Shown piece by piece: positions 1 through 5,967 of a stretch of DNA of 12,083 nucleotides. The position numbers and the translations under genes are program-made. Location: the NCBI GenBank assembly GCA_013139755.1, contig WTAG01000124.1, positions 1-12,083 on the forward strand, given 5' to 3'. Positions within the stretch are counted from its first letter, which is position 1. Each line of letters opens with the position of its first letter. The notes below the pieces were generated by a model that searched no databases, was not told where the DNA came from, and was given only the letters and a program-made list of their open reading frames with translations. The stretch comes from Methylomarinum sp. Its GTDB lineage: Bacteria; Pseudomonadota; Gammaproteobacteria; Methylococcales; Methylomonadaceae.

Positions 1-161
1 TTGGTATTAATATGAATACCGACCATACCTTAGAAGAAGTTGGCAAACAATTTGATGTTACCCGTGAGCGTATCAGACAAATTGAAGCGAAAGCATTACG
101 TAAATTAAGACACCCATCAAGATCAGAACAGTTAAGATGTTTTCTTGATGGTGAAAATTAA
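1..161 (+). CDS. rpoD: RNA polymerase primary sigma factor RpoD (sigma-70), C-terminal end only
   Basis: This is the last 52 residues of the housekeeping sigma factor, read from position 3 to the TAA at 159-161; the rest lies left of the window. The protein directs RNA polymerase to -10/-35 promoters. What is visible is region 4.2, the helix-turn-helix that contacts the -35 element: the segments [20 protein letters not shown] and [13 protein letters not shown] are nearly invariant in proteobacterial RpoD. The C-terminal tail ([11 protein letters not shown]) is slightly longer than the E. coli end. A tRNA gene follows 29 bases downstream, an arrangement I also recall from pseudomonads. The identification is secure; only the full length cannot be judged. 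Confidence 0.97.
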   Translation, partial: GINMNTDHTLEEVGKQFDVTRERIRQIEAKALRKLRHPSRSEQLRCFLDGEN

Positions 162-174
162 GCTAAAATATATT
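145..174 (+). promoter_or_regulatory. Possible sigma-70 promoter for the tRNA gene
   Basis: TTGATG (145-150, four of six matches to the -35 consensus) and TATATT (169-174, five of six to the -10) are 18 bases apart. Transcription would begin about 10 bases before the tRNA. The -35 lies inside the last codons of rpoD. The tRNA may instead, or also, be cut from an rpoD read-through transcript. This is a prediction by eye. Confidence 0.38.
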
Positions 175-191
175 TTCAGTTAATATTTTAG
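163..191. repeat. AT-rich inverted repeat between rpoD and the tRNA
   Basis: CTAAAATAT (163-171) and ATATTTTAG (183-191) are perfect 9-base complements around an 11-base loop. The right arm includes the first base of the tRNA. The stem is weak (almost all A-T) and no T-run follows. It could mark a processing site, or be chance in AT-rich DNA that also holds a -10 candidate. Confidence 0.45.
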
Positions 192-267
192 GGCCCTTAG
201 CTCAGTTGGTTAGAGCATCCGACTCATAATCGGCAGGTCCCCAGTTCGAGTCTGGGAGGGCCCACCA
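191..267 (+). tRNA. tRNA with anticodon CAU, most likely tRNA-Ile2 (lysidine-modified) rather than tRNA-Met
   Basis: A complete 77-base cloverleaf with encoded CCA. The acceptor stem GGGCCCT pairs with AGGGCCC in seven pairs. The D-arm uses GCTC/GAGC, the anticodon loop is CTCATAA with CAT at 225-227, the variable loop is AGGTC, and the T-arm is CCCAG/CTGGG around TTCGAGT. The anticodon stem has four good pairs with a T-C mismatch at its outer pair. CAU occurs in initiator Met, elongator Met and Ile2 tRNAs. The first acceptor pair is a normal G-C, which argues against an initiator. C4-G69 and C5-G68 in the acceptor stem are features recognised by TilS, which changes the anticodon C to lysidine so that the tRNA reads AUA. 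The sequence also resembles E. coli ileX, so Ile2 is preferred. Confidence 0.93.
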
Positions 268-275
268 TAATAAAG

Positions 276-300
276 AAAAGCCGCATTTGTGGCTTTTTTT
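276..300 (+). terminator. Rho-independent terminator after the tRNA
   Basis: AAAAGCC(G)C and G(T)GGCTTTT form a stem of about nine pairs (one G-T) around ATTT, running straight into a seven-T run ending at 300. It starts nine bases after the tRNA and would separate rpoD/tRNA transcription from metK. Confidence 0.85.
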
Positions 301-327
301 ATATCAACAACGGCGTGTTTATATATT
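298..327 (+). promoter_or_regulatory. Possible metK promoter
   Basis: TATATT at 322-327 matches five of six -10 bases. TTTATA at 298-303 matches four of six -35 bases with an 18-base spacer and overlaps the T-run of the preceding terminator. Only about 60 bases separate that terminator from metK, so a promoter must lie here if metK is transcribed on its own. The motif itself is weak. Confidence 0.3.
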
Positions 328-360
328 TTGCGCACCTGTATTTAATCGTGAGGAATCACT

Positions 361-1521
361 ATGAGTAATAATTTTATTTTTACATCAGAGTCTGTATCAG
401 AAGGACACCCTGATAAGGTTGCAGATCAAATTTCTGATGCTGTAGTAGATGCATTATTAGTGCAGGATCCTAAATCTAGGGTGGCTTGTGAGACCATGAT
501 TAAAACAGGCATGGTTATTTTAGCTGGAGAGGTTACAACGGATGCATTGGTTGATACTGAAGAGTTAGTTCGAAAAGTAGTCTGTGAAATTGGTTATAAT
601 AATGGCGATGTGGGTTTTGATGGTAAGACTTGCGCTGTTCTTAATGCGATAGGTAAACAGTCAGCTGATATCTCCATGGGTGTCGATGATAGTGAAGATC
701 ATGAGCAAGGAGCAGGTGATCAAGGCTTAATGTTTGGTTACGCCAGCAATGAAACCGATGTATTAATGCCTGCACCAATTACTTATTCTCACCGTTTGGT
801 AGAGCGTCAAGCAGAGATTCGTAAGAACAATACATTGCCATGGTTGCGACCTGATGCAAAAAGTCAAATTACCTTCCGATACGAAGATCATAAGCCTGTA
901 GCGATTGATGCAGTTGTACTTTCAACACAGCATTCGCCAGAGATTGGTGGCAAGCTGTTGGAAGAAGCGGTAATGGATGAAATTATTATCCCAACGCTGC
1001 CAAAAGAATGGTTACATGCGGACACTAAATATTTTATTAATCCAACAGGTCAATTTATTATTGGCGGGCCTGTGGGTGACTGTGGTTTAACCGGTCGTAA
1101 AATTATTGTTGATACATACGGTGGTATGGCGAGACATGGTGGCGGTGCTTTTTCGGGTAAAGATCCTTCAAAAGTGGATAGATCAGCGGCTTACATGGCT
1201 AGATATGTAGCTAAAAATATTGTTTCGGCAGGTTTGGCTGATCGCTGTGAGATTCAAGTATCTTATGCGATCGGTGTTGCTGAGCCTACATCAATTGCGG
1301 TCGATACTTTTGGTACAGGAAAGATTGATGAAGATAAAATGGTTACTCTTATTAGAGAGCATTTTGACTTAAGACCTAAAGGCTTAATTGCGCAGTTAGG
1401 ACTATTAAAACCAATTTACCAAAAAACAGCAGCTTACGGTCATTTTGGTCGTACAGAAGATTCATTTAGCTGGGAAAAAACAGATAAAGTTGATGAATTA
1501 AAAAATGCGGCAGGGCTTTAA
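361..1521 (+). CDS. metK: S-adenosylmethionine synthase (methionine adenosyltransferase)
   Basis: A cytoplasmic enzyme that joins methionine to the adenosyl group of ATP, releasing phosphate and pyrophosphate, to make S-adenosylmethionine, the main methyl donor. The 386-residue length is normal for bacterial MetK. Visible signatures are GHPDK at residues 15-19 (its His and Asp act at the ATP/Mg site), GAGDQG at 117-122, and the glycine-rich loop GGGAFSGKD at 260-268, followed by the conserved segment [15 protein letters not shown]. The ATG start has a good ribosome site (GAGGAA, 350-355) five bases upstream. ahcY follows after 42 bases with no terminator, so the two are probably co-transcribed; the pairing links methyl-donor synthesis with removal of its product. 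No SAM riboswitch is evident in the short leader. Nothing in the protein looks unusual. Confidence 0.98.
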   Translation: MSNNFIFTSESVSEGHPDKVADQISDAVVDALLVQDPKSRVACETMIKTGMVILAGEVTTDALVDTEELVRKVVCEIGYNNGDVGFDGKTCAVLNAIGKQSADISMGVDDSEDHEQGAGDQGLMFGYASNETDVLMPAPITYSHRLVERQAEIRKNNTLPWLRPDAKSQITFRYEDHKPVAIDAVVLSTQHSPEIGGKLLEEAVMDEIIIPTLPKEWLHADTKYFINPTGQFIIGGPVGDCGLTGRKIIVDTYGGMARHGGGAFSGKDPSKVDRSAAYMARYVAKNIVSAGLADRCEIQVSYAIGVAEPTSIAVDTFGTGKIDEDKMVTLIREHFDLRPKGLIAQLGLLKPIYQKTAAYGHFGRTEDSFSWEKTDKVDELKNAAGL

Positions 1522-1563
1522 TTGTTTCAATTAATCACTTTAAGAAATTGAGTAGGACATAAA

Positions 1564-2856
1564 ATGAGTACACAAGATTATAAAGTTGCAGATATTGCGC
1601 TGGCTGAATGGGGTCGTAAAGAAACTGCAATCGCTGAAACTGAAATGCCTGGTTTAATGGCATTACGTGAAGAATTTGGTGATAAAAAACCTTTAAAAGG
1701 TGCGCGTATTGCTGGTTGTTTGCATATGACAATTCAGACTGCAGTGTTAATTGAGACATTAACCGCATTAGGCGCTGAAGTAAGATGGTCTTCTTGTAAT
1801 ATTTTTTCTACTCAAGATCATGCGGCAGCAGCAATGGCTGATGCGGGTATTCCTGTTTTTGCCTGGAAAGGTGAGACAGAAGAAGAAGCTGAATGGTGTA
1901 TTGAGCAAACAATCATTGGTCCAGATGGTTGGCGTCCCAATATGATTCTGGATGATGGTGGCGATTTAACCATCATGATGCATGAAAAATTTCCAGAGTT
2001 AATGGCAGATGTTAAAGGCTTGTCTGAAGAGACAACAACGGGCGTACTCCGTTTATATGAAATGGTAGCAAAGGGTACCTTAAAAACACCTGCGTTTAAT
2101 GTGAATGATTCAGTGACTAAGTCTAAATTTGATAATTTATATGGTTGTCGTGAATCATTGGTTGATGGTATCAAGCGTGCAACTGATGTCATGGTTGCAG
2201 GTAAAATAGCGATTGTTTGTGGTTATGGTGATGTGGGTAAAGGTTGTGCGCAGTCATTACGTGGTCTGGGTGCTACTGTATGGGTAACAGAAATTGATCC
2301 TATCTGTGCATTGCAAGCATCAATGGAAGGTTTTCGCGTTGTAACGATGGAAGAAGCGGCACCAATCGCTAATATCTTTGTGACAGCAACAGGGAACTTC
2401 CATATTATTACCCATGATCATATGGCGGCAATGAAAAATAATGCCATAGTTTGTAATATTGGCCATTTTGATTCTGAAATTGAAATTGCTGCATTACGCC
2501 AATATACTTGGGAAAATATTAAGCCCCAGGTGGACCATGTTATTTTTCCTGATGGAAAAAGACTGATTATTTTGGCAGAAGGACGTTTGGTTAACTTGGG
2601 TTGTGCAACTGGCCACCCAAGCTTTGTAATGTCTAATTCATTCTGTAACCAAGTATTAGCGCAAATTGAATTGTGGGAAAATGCAGCTGATTATGAAAAT
2701 AATGTGTATATCTTGCCTAAGAAGCTTGATGAAAAAGTGGCAAGATCACATTTAGCGCAATTAGGTGTTAACTTAACAGAGTTGACCGCAGAGCAGGCAA
2801 GCTACATTAATGTGCCTGTTGAAGGTCCATATAAGCCTGATCATTATCGCTATTAA
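1564..2856 (+). CDS. ahcY: Adenosylhomocysteinase (S-adenosyl-L-homocysteine hydrolase)
   Basis: An NAD-dependent cytoplasmic enzyme that reversibly splits S-adenosylhomocysteine, the inhibitory by-product of methyl transfer, into adenosine and homocysteine. The 430 residues match the shorter class of the family. The expected active-site residues are present at positions equivalent to the human enzyme: His54 in LHMT, Asp131 in the DDGGD stretch, Glu156, Lys186 and Asp190. The NAD-binding Rossmann loop GYGDVGKG is at 220-227 and the protein ends with the characteristic KPDHYRY, which reaches into the partner subunit's cofactor site. The ATG at 1564 has a TAGGA ribosome site (1553-1557). It lies 42 bases after metK, and a strong terminator follows 24 bases after its stop. 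Its presence implies recycling of SAH by direct hydrolysis rather than by the Pfs/LuxS route, though the window cannot exclude both. Confidence 0.98.
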   Translation: MSTQDYKVADIALAEWGRKETAIAETEMPGLMALREEFGDKKPLKGARIAGCLHMTIQTAVLIETLTALGAEVRWSSCNIFSTQDHAAAAMADAGIPVFAWKGETEEEAEWCIEQTIIGPDGWRPNMILDDGGDLTIMMHEKFPELMADVKGLSEETTTGVLRLYEMVAKGTLKTPAFNVNDSVTKSKFDNLYGCRESLVDGIKRATDVMVAGKIAIVCGYGDVGKGCAQSLRGLGATVWVTEIDPICALQASMEGFRVVTMEEAAPIANIFVTATGNFHIITHDHMAAMKNNAIVCNIGHFDSEIEIAALRQYTWENIKPQVDHVIFPDGKRLIILAEGRLVNLGCATGHPSFVMSNSFCNQVLAQIELWENAADYENNVYILPKKLDEKVARSHLAQLGVNLTELTAEQASYINVPVEGPYKPDHYRY

Positions 2857-2880
2857 GCAATAGTAAAATGTTATTGTGAG

Positions 2881-2907
2881 AAAAGGGGCTTGATAGCCCC
2901 TTTTTTT
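2881..2907 (+). terminator. Strong Rho-independent terminator after ahcY
   Basis: AAAAGGGGCT (2881-2890) pairs perfectly with AGCCCCTTTT (2895-2904) around the tetraloop TGAT, followed by further Ts to 2907. It ends the presumed metK-ahcY transcript. The AAAA on the left arm could let it work in the opposite direction too, although no gene approaches from that side. Confidence 0.92.
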
Positions 2908-2908
2908 A

Positions 2909-2989
2909 TGCCTAGAATAAATCAGTAGGCACAAGGTCTTCGGCAATACTTTATTGCTGAGGCAATTAGGAGCGTGACCTCGTTATCAC
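2909..2989 (+). other. Region of possible hairpins upstream of rsmE
   Basis: Three possible stems occupy this gap. TGCCT (2909-2913) pairs with AGGCA (2927-2931). An 11-pair stem joins 2938-2948 to 2952-2962 with a three-base loop and two G-T pairs. GTGA (2974-2977) pairs with TCAC (2986-2989). The right arm's GAGG (2959-2962) could instead pair with CCTC (2978-2981), giving a competing fold. I recognise no known riboswitch. It may be an untranslated leader of rsmE with regulatory structure, or simple intergenic structure. GATAAT at 2991-2996 is a possible -10 but has no clear -35, so the transcription start is unknown. Confidence 0.35.
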
Positions 2990-3015
2990 AGATAATATAA
3001 ACACCAAAATAAAGC

Positions 3016-3744
3016 ATGCGAACTTCAAGATTGTATATTTCAGATTCACTCAATACAGGCCAAAAAGTTGAACTTAAAGAAGACGGTGCTCATTATGTAA
3101 GAACAGTACTTCGATTAAAAAAAGATAATAAAATCATCTTGTTTAATGGGCTGGGTGGTGAGTTTTTATCAGTCATTGATGAAGTGAGTCGTAAGAGGGT
3201 GGTGATTGATGTTATCGAGAGAATTGATAGATCAGTAGAATCTCCATTGCATATTAACTTAGGATTGGGTATATCGCGAGGAGATAGAATGGATTGGGCA
3301 GTACAAAAATCAGTTGAGTTGGGGGTGAATTGTTTAACACCTCTAATGATGGAGCGCTGTGTGGTTAAGTTTACAGCGGACAAAAAACAGCAAAGACTAC
3401 AACATTGGCAGCATATAGTTCAGCATGCAGCTGAACAGAGCGGTCGTACTATTTTACCAGACTTAAATGATATCGATACTTTAGCTGAATGGGTTAAGCA
3501 GCAAATTGGCTTAAAAGTGTTTTTAGACCCTTACGCAGAAAAGTCATTATTCGAATTAAAGCCTGATAACATGAAGGTGACATTATTAGCCGGTCCAGAA
3601 GGTGGCTTCAGTGATCAAGAAAGAGAACTTGCAATAGCGGCTGAATTTATTCCTGTTCGATTAGGTAGTCGTATCTTGCGTACTGAAACGGCATCACTGG
3701 CTGCTTTATCAGCAGTACAAATGTTATGGGGAGACTTTGTTTAA
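3016..3744 (+). CDS. rsmE: 16S rRNA (uracil-1498-N3)-methyltransferase RsmE
   Basis: A SPOUT-class methyltransferase that uses S-adenosylmethionine to methylate N3 of U1498 in 16S rRNA, near the decoding centre of the 30S subunit. At 242 residues it is the usual length. The N-terminal part (about 1-70) is the PUA-like RNA-binding domain. The C-terminal part holds the trefoil-knot fold, with KSVELGV at 98-104, AEQSGR at 139-144, the SAM-binding loop GPEGGFS at 193-199, and LGSRILRTETA at 216-226. The ATG at 3016 has no clear ribosome site (AATAAAG just upstream), but the family N-terminus fits this start. Its stop codon overlaps the next gene's start. It is separated from ahcY by a terminator, yet the neighbourhood is functionally linked because RsmE consumes SAM and produces SAH. 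Confidence 0.95.
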   Translation: MRTSRLYISDSLNTGQKVELKEDGAHYVRTVLRLKKDNKIILFNGLGGEFLSVIDEVSRKRVVIDVIERIDRSVESPLHINLGLGISRGDRMDWAVQKSVELGVNCLTPLMMERCVVKFTADKKQQRLQHWQHIVQHAAEQSGRTILPDLNDIDTLAEWVKQQIGLKVFLDPYAEKSLFELKPDNMKVTLLAGPEGGFSDQERELAIAAEFIPVRLGSRILRTETASLAALSAVQMLWGDFV

Positions 3745-4622
3745 TGAAAACAATTTATTATGCCTTAGTACCTTTGCTTATTTTATTATTTTTTGCAGCC
3801 ATTTCATCGGTTATCAGTTACCTCATATTGATGATTGCTGGTGATGTAGTGTCTATGCGAAAAATTGTTAGTAAAGCGGCGCAGATATTCCTGTTAATAA
3901 GCATCTTTCCATTAAGGCATTATTTAAAATTGACTTGGTCTGATATTGGCTTCGCAGCTAAATCCATTTTTTTTAAACAAATAGGGTATGGCTTGATACT
4001 CGGTTTAATAACATTAATGCCAGTGATGATAGCGTTATATGCCATGGACATCAGTATTATTGATCAAGCCCGGGAATGGACTGCTGAGAAAATAATAAGC
4101 AGAGTGTCATTGGCGTTGTTGTTGGCATTATTGATTTCCTTTGCAGAGGAGCCGCTTTTTAGTGGCATTTTATTGGCAGGATTAAGAAAAAAAATGTGGC
4201 TAGGTTTGGCTGCATTTTTAAGTGCAACTTATTATGCTGCTTTTCATTTTGTTAAAACAAAAACAGATATTCCTTATGATGAGTTAACAATAGGTAGTGG
4301 TTTTCAATTAATGGCCGAAGCCTTTGCAAATTTATTAAATCCGGAAATTGGCTCAGCTTTTATTGCGTTGCTAGTCGTTGGCTTATTTTTAGTGACGATT
4401 AGAACGCAGATTGAAAGCAGTATAGGCATTTGTATTGGTTGTCATGCAGCATGGGTGTGGCAGATCAAACTAGGCAAGGATTTTTTTAATACTAACTCAA
4501 ATTCTGAGTATTATTATTTAGTGAGTAATTACTACGACGGTGTGGTTGGGCCACTGGTTTCAGTGTGGTTGTCGTTAGCTATAGTGGGTTATTTTATTTG
4601 GAAAAAATTCTATATAAAGTAA
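3744..4622 (+). CDS. Multi-pass membrane protein, CPBP (CAAX protease/bacteriocin-processing) family-like
   Basis: A 292-residue, strongly hydrophobic protein with about seven or eight likely membrane segments (for example around 7-32, 80-101, 120-147, 152-170, 203-219 and 267-286). The middle resembles the CPBP (Abi) intramembrane metalloprotease family: a Glu-Glu pair at 135-136 in FAEEPLFSG, a His at 168 in YYAAFHF, and His234 in GCHAAWVW. Motif 1 is imperfect, since the usual EExxxR has Ser at the Arg position, and motif 3 lacks the usual Asn. Activity is therefore uncertain and the substrate unknown. I chose ATG 3744, overlapping the rsmE stop by one base (TAATG) with a GGGGAGA ribosome site at 3728-3734, over the ATG at 3726 deeper inside rsmE. 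The overlap suggests translational coupling with rsmE. It could also be a CPBP relative with a non-proteolytic role. Confidence 0.72.
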   Translation: MKTIYYALVPLLILLFFAAISSVISYLILMIAGDVVSMRKIVSKAAQIFLLISIFPLRHYLKLTWSDIGFAAKSIFFKQIGYGLILGLITLMPVMIALYAMDISIIDQAREWTAEKIISRVSLALLLALLISFAEEPLFSGILLAGLRKKMWLGLAAFLSATYYAAFHFVKTKTDIPYDELTIGSGFQLMAEAFANLLNPEIGSAFIALLVVGLFLVTIRTQIESSIGICIGCHAAWVWQIKLGKDFFNTNSNSEYYYLVSNYYDGVVGPLVSVWLSLAIVGYFIWKKFYIK

Positions 4623-4636
4623 ACCATTTTTCCTTT

Positions 4637-4679
4637 GCGCGATCAAACTGTATTAGATAAATTCTAAGTTAAATCGCGC
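4637..4679. repeat. Interrupted hairpin between two convergent genes
   Basis: GCGCGAT (4637-4643) and ATCGCGC (4673-4679) are perfect complements. Inside them AACT (4646-4649) can pair with AGTT (4667-4670), and TAGA (4654-4657) with TCTA (4663-4666), giving a stepped stem. No T-run follows on either strand, so it is not a standard intrinsic terminator. It is the only structure seen in the 81 bases between the CPBP-like gene and yajQ, so it may still help end both transcripts. Confidence 0.4.
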
Positions 4680-4703
4680 CGAGGGCTTCAATATGACAAG
4701 GAT

Positions 4704-5189
4704 TTAATCTCTGAAATTCTCAAACTGTAAAGGCAGCTCAATAGAGTCGTCGGCTCTAAGCATTGCAATAACTTGCTGTAGATCATCTCTTTTTTTACCA
4801 GTCACTCGCAGTTTTTCTCCTTGAATCGCAGTTTGAACCTTAAGCTTTTTGTCTTTAATTAATTTGACGATTTTTTTGGCGATAGGGGGTTCAATTCCTT
4901 GGTTAAGCGAAATAGGTTGTTGTGCTGTTTTGCCGGTATCTTGAATATTTCCTGATTCCATGCAGGCAATGTCAATTCCTCGCTTGGTCATTTTGGAAAA
5001 AAGAATAGGTAGCATTTGTTGTAATTGAAAAGTAGATGCAGCATGCATGATGATGCTTTCGTCTTGTAATTCAAAATTAGCATTAGAGCCTTTAAAGTCA
5101 AAACGGGTAGTGACTTCTTTGTTGGCTTGGTCAACAGCATTGTGGACTTCGTGAGCGTCAAATTCAGAAACAATATCAAATGATGGCAT
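4704..5189 (-). CDS. yajQ: YajQ family cyclic-di-GMP/nucleotide-binding protein
   Basis: A small cytoplasmic protein of 161 residues, the usual length for the YajQ (UPF0234) family. The N-terminal MPSFDIVSEFD, the FDFKG segment near residue 31, and the end QFENFRD are hallmarks. The family has two similar ferredoxin-like domains. The Xanthomonas member binds cyclic di-GMP and acts with a transcription factor, while other members have been reported to bind nucleotides or RNA; which applies here cannot be told. No clear ribosome site precedes ATG 5189, but the family N-terminus fixes the start. It is transcribed away from the lipoprotein gene at 5272, with possible overlapping promoters between them, and converges on the CPBP-like gene. 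Confidence 0.95.
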   Translation of the reverse strand: MPSFDIVSEFDAHEVHNAVDQANKEVTTRFDFKGSNANFELQDESIIMHAASTFQLQQMLPILFSKMTKRGIDIACMESGNIQDTGKTAQQPISLNQGIEPPIAKKIVKLIKDKKLKVQTAIQGEKLRVTGKKRDDLQQVIAMLRADDSIELPLQFENFRD

Positions 5190-5202
5190 ATGTGTATTAA
5201 AA

Positions 5203-5230
5203 TGGAAAGATAATGAATTGTAACTATAAT
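5203..5230 (+). promoter_or_regulatory. Possible promoter of the lipoprotein gene
   Basis: A perfect -10 TATAAT (5225-5230) lies 16 bases after TGGAAA (5203-5208, four of six -35 matches), about 40 bases upstream of the lipoprotein start. It shares bases with the possible yajQ promoter on the other strand. Confidence 0.42.
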
Positions 5231-5251
5231 TCCGTCATACATAATATTCAA
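5223..5251 (-). promoter_or_regulatory. Possible yajQ promoter
   Basis: On the minus strand TTGAAT (complement of 5246-5251, four of six -35 matches) is followed after 17 bases by TATAGT (complement of 5223-5228, five of six -10 matches). It would start transcription roughly 30 bases before yajQ. Its -10 occupies the same bases as the -10 of the opposite promoter. Confidence 0.42.
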
Positions 5252-5271
5252 TGTCTTTTTAGCTAAAAATT

Positions 5272-5967
5272 ATGAGAATACAGTTTAATAAAGTGTTATT
5301 AGTTTTCCTTTGCTGTTTAGTGACTTTTTTTAACCTGGGCTGTTCGTCTAGCAGAGATGTAAAAGGTCGGGATTTTGAATTAAGTTCGGTGGTTAAGAAT
5401 GATATTGATTTAGTGTCAGAAATGCATCAGCTGGTTGTGTTTGATGCATTGAAAGGTTTGGCGGTAAAGCTTTATAAACGTAATCCAAAAGAATGGAAAA
5501 AAGAGGGCTATGAAACCTTGGAGGCAGCAGTTGATGCAATAACAGCGTATCCATTTCCAGAGGTAGAGGGTAAAACAAGTGTTGACTGTATTCGTTTAGC
5601 ATTTGATGAAAACTATCAGGGCGACAGGGTTAAAGCATTTATTGTGGGTACTGAAACTATGATATTAGCTTCGTATGATGGAAACCGATCTTTCTATTTG
5701 TATAATATGCTGGAAGCTCAGTCGCTTTATGACAGCGCCAGAAATATAGAATTAGCCTCATGGTTGGTACGGACAAAATATAAAGCAAATGGTGAGTTAT
5801 TTTTGCTTAGCTCTAATGGTTCAGAGGATGTTAATTTAAGTTTTGAGCGATTATTTGGCAAGATGATTAATGCGCAAGATATGATCGCCCAGATTATGGC
5901 TGATAGAAATCATAGGCAAATCAAAAACGTTATTCAGTCTCTTGCTACCGCTTTTATACCGATTTAA
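5272..5967 (+). CDS. Uncharacterised lipoprotein
   Basis: A 231-residue protein that I cannot place in a named family. Residues 1-23 form a lipoprotein signal: basic start (MRIQFNK), hydrophobic stretch, then the lipobox LGC with Cys24 as the likely lipidated residue. Ser at +2 favours sorting to the outer membrane under the Lol rule. The mature part is soluble and mostly helical in character. A stretch around 58-76 (DALKGLAVKLYKRNPKEWK) vaguely recalls conserved proteobacterial lipoproteins with a KLYxRNP motif; a second Cys is at 106. The ribosome site is weak. It is divergent from yajQ, and its stop lies inside the 3' end of convergent cca, overlapping by 14 bases. The lipoprotein call is firm; the function is unknown. 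Confidence 0.8.
   Translation: MRIQFNKVLLVFLCCLVTFFNLGCSSSRDVKGRDFELSSVVKNDIDLVSEMHQLVVFDALKGLAVKLYKRNPKEWKKEGYETLEAAVDAITAYPFPEVEGKTSVDCIRLAFDENYQGDRVKAFIVGTETMILASYDGNRSFYLYNMLEAQSLYDSARNIELASWLVRTKYKANGELFLLSSNGSEDVNLSFERLFGKMINAQDMIAQIMADRNHRQIKNVIQSLATAFIPI

Noticed and set aside
191..267. Calling the CAU tRNA initiator or elongator tRNA-Met
   Set aside because: The first acceptor pair is G-C, unlike the initiator, and C4-G69, C5-G68 and the overall likeness to ileX favour tRNA-Ile2. Elongator Met is not fully excluded.
268..360. SAM riboswitch before metK
   Set aside because: After the tRNA terminator only about 60 bases remain, and no SAM-I, SAM-II or SAM-IV-like core is visible.
2974..3000. 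Eight-codon leader peptide starting GTG after AGGAG, ahead of rsmE
   Set aside because: The spacing between AGGAG and GTG is a single base, too short for initiation, and the codons show no attenuation pattern.
2938..3015. Possible S-adenosylhomocysteine riboswitch, prompted by AGGAGCG near ahcY
   Set aside because: It lies downstream of ahcY and after its terminator, and the other conserved segments of that riboswitch (such as an AGGCTC partner) are not seen.
3726..3743. Upstream ATG adding six codons to the CPBP-like protein
   Set aside because: It lies inside the rsmE end with no ribosome site. The ATG at 3744 has a well-spaced GGGGAGA and the common TAATG overlap.
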